Below, one piece after another: positions 63,646 to 64,000 of a DNA stretch of 64,000 nucleotides. A model generated the notes under the pieces. The model searched no databases. It saw nothing but the letters and a program-made list of their open reading frames with translations, and was not told the origin of the DNA. A program made the position numbers and the translations under genes. Position 1 is the first letter of the stretch, and the number at the start of each line of letters is the position of its first letter. Location of the stretch: assembly GCF_009831215.1 (NCBI RefSeq), contig NZ_WUTW01000004.1, positions 186,001-250,000 of the forward strand, written 5' to 3'. The DNA comes from Actinomadura rayongensis. GTDB lineage: Bacteria; Actinomycetota; Actinomycetes; Streptosporangiales; Streptosporangiaceae.

Positions 63646-64000
63646 ATGACCAGACGTCCGGCCACCGGCGGCGACCTGCTGCGCCTCGTCCGCGTCGAGG
63701 GCATCGGCACGCGCGCCGAACTCGGCCGCGTCACCGGCCTGTCGCGGCCCGCCGTCGCCGCGCGCGTCGCCGCGCTGCTCGCCGCCGGGCTGCTCACCGA
63801 GCGCGCGGACGGGCCGTCCACCGGCGGCCGGCCGCCCGCGCGGCTGGAGTTCGACGCGTCCGGCGGGACGGTCCTGGTCGCCAACCTCGGGCACTCGCGC
63901 GGCCAGCTCGCCGTCTGCGACCTCGCCGGCCGGGTCGTCCTCAGCGCCGACGCCGACCTGCCGCCCGGCGCGTCCCCGGCGGCGGCGCTGCCCCGGCTGC
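63646..64000 (+). CDS. ROK-family transcriptional repressor, C-terminus cut off by the window edge
   Basis: The first 118 residues from ATG 63646 are visible. The winged helix (GGDLLRLVRVEGIGTRAELGRVTGLSRPAVAARVAALLAAGLLTE) is followed by the start of the ROK sugar-binding fold (GGTVLVANLGHSRGQLAVCDLAGRVV). ROK repressors (NagC/XylR type) sense sugars or sugar phosphates. Its divergent place beside edd-glk-eda points to control of that operon. Confidence 0.88.
   Translation, partial: MTRRPATGGDLLRLVRVEGIGTRAELGRVTGLSRPAVAARVAALLAAGLLTERADGPSTGGRPPARLEFDASGGTVLVANLGHSRGQLAVCDLAGRVVLSADADLPPGASPAAALPRL

Overview
The window is a 64 kb stretch of a very GC-rich, densely coded chromosome. Codon use is biased to G/C in third positions, GTG starts are common, stops and starts often overlap, and coproporphyrin-type heme genes, an FprA-type ferredoxin reductase, a HelD helicase, LigC/LigD-type repair enzymes, STAND ATPases and a separate sigma-70-region-2-like membrane protein are present. 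This points to an actinomycete, most likely from the Streptosporangiales/Thermomonosporaceae side (an Actinomadura-like organism). That placement is inference from gene content, not from a marker gene. No rRNA, tRNA, CRISPR array, IS element or prophage was recognised.

Layout. 1-9.3 kb is accessory: a truncated RsbR-like stress protein, a bicovalent flavoprotein oxidase, a TagF-like transferase broken by eight CACAGAA heptanucleotide repeats (a candidate phase-variable switch), an NB-ARC/TPR STAND ATPase, a FhuF-like Fe-S protein, a methyltransferase, an alpha/beta-fold protein without a serine nucleophile and a thioesterase. 9.3-16.5 kb holds a DUF4262 protein, a membrane protein, a RibD-like reductase, an ATP-dependent DNA ligase, a Tat-exported PhoD phosphatase and HelD. 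16.5-19.3 kb is a two-gene conflict-like cassette: a membrane-anchored STAND ATPase with three exported Ig-like repeats, and a small partner with the same N-terminal beta module. 19.7-26.9 kb holds a CDF transporter, a GNAT enzyme, a GntR regulator, leuA with a Leu leader peptide, a LysR/SDR pair, a LigD polymerase-domain protein and msrB.

27-33.6 kb is the heme cluster hemE-hemG-hemQ, then a DUF3000 gene, RNase D, and an FTR1 iron permease under a clear DtxR/IdeR box. 34.2-39 kb holds the 948-residue sigma-region-2-like membrane protein and an OmpR/histidine-kinase pair. 39-44.2 kb is a divergent fatty-acid module (acyl-CoA synthetase; thiolase plus FadB) around paired inverted repeats. 44.3-50.6 kb holds an amino-acid permease, FprA, and the divergent isoprenoid genes dxs and idi. 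50.6-58 kb holds an ASCH protein, a mug glycosylase, a TSUP transporter, a TetR/AKR/SDR module with two operators, and acnA. 58-64 kb holds a PadR/DUF1707 pair, a degenerate LuxR-type regulator, and an Entner-Doudoroff operon (edd-glk-eda) divergent from a ROK repressor.

Working together: iron and heme supply (FTR1, FhuF-like, hemEGQ) sits near Fe-S and redox enzymes (acnA, edd, FprA, msrB). Carbon entry (edd/glk/eda, beta-oxidation, leuA, acnA) is controlled by local regulators whose operators can be seen. The most novel material is the slippage-prone repeat in the TagF-like gene, the STAND/small-protein pair and the sigma-like membrane protein.
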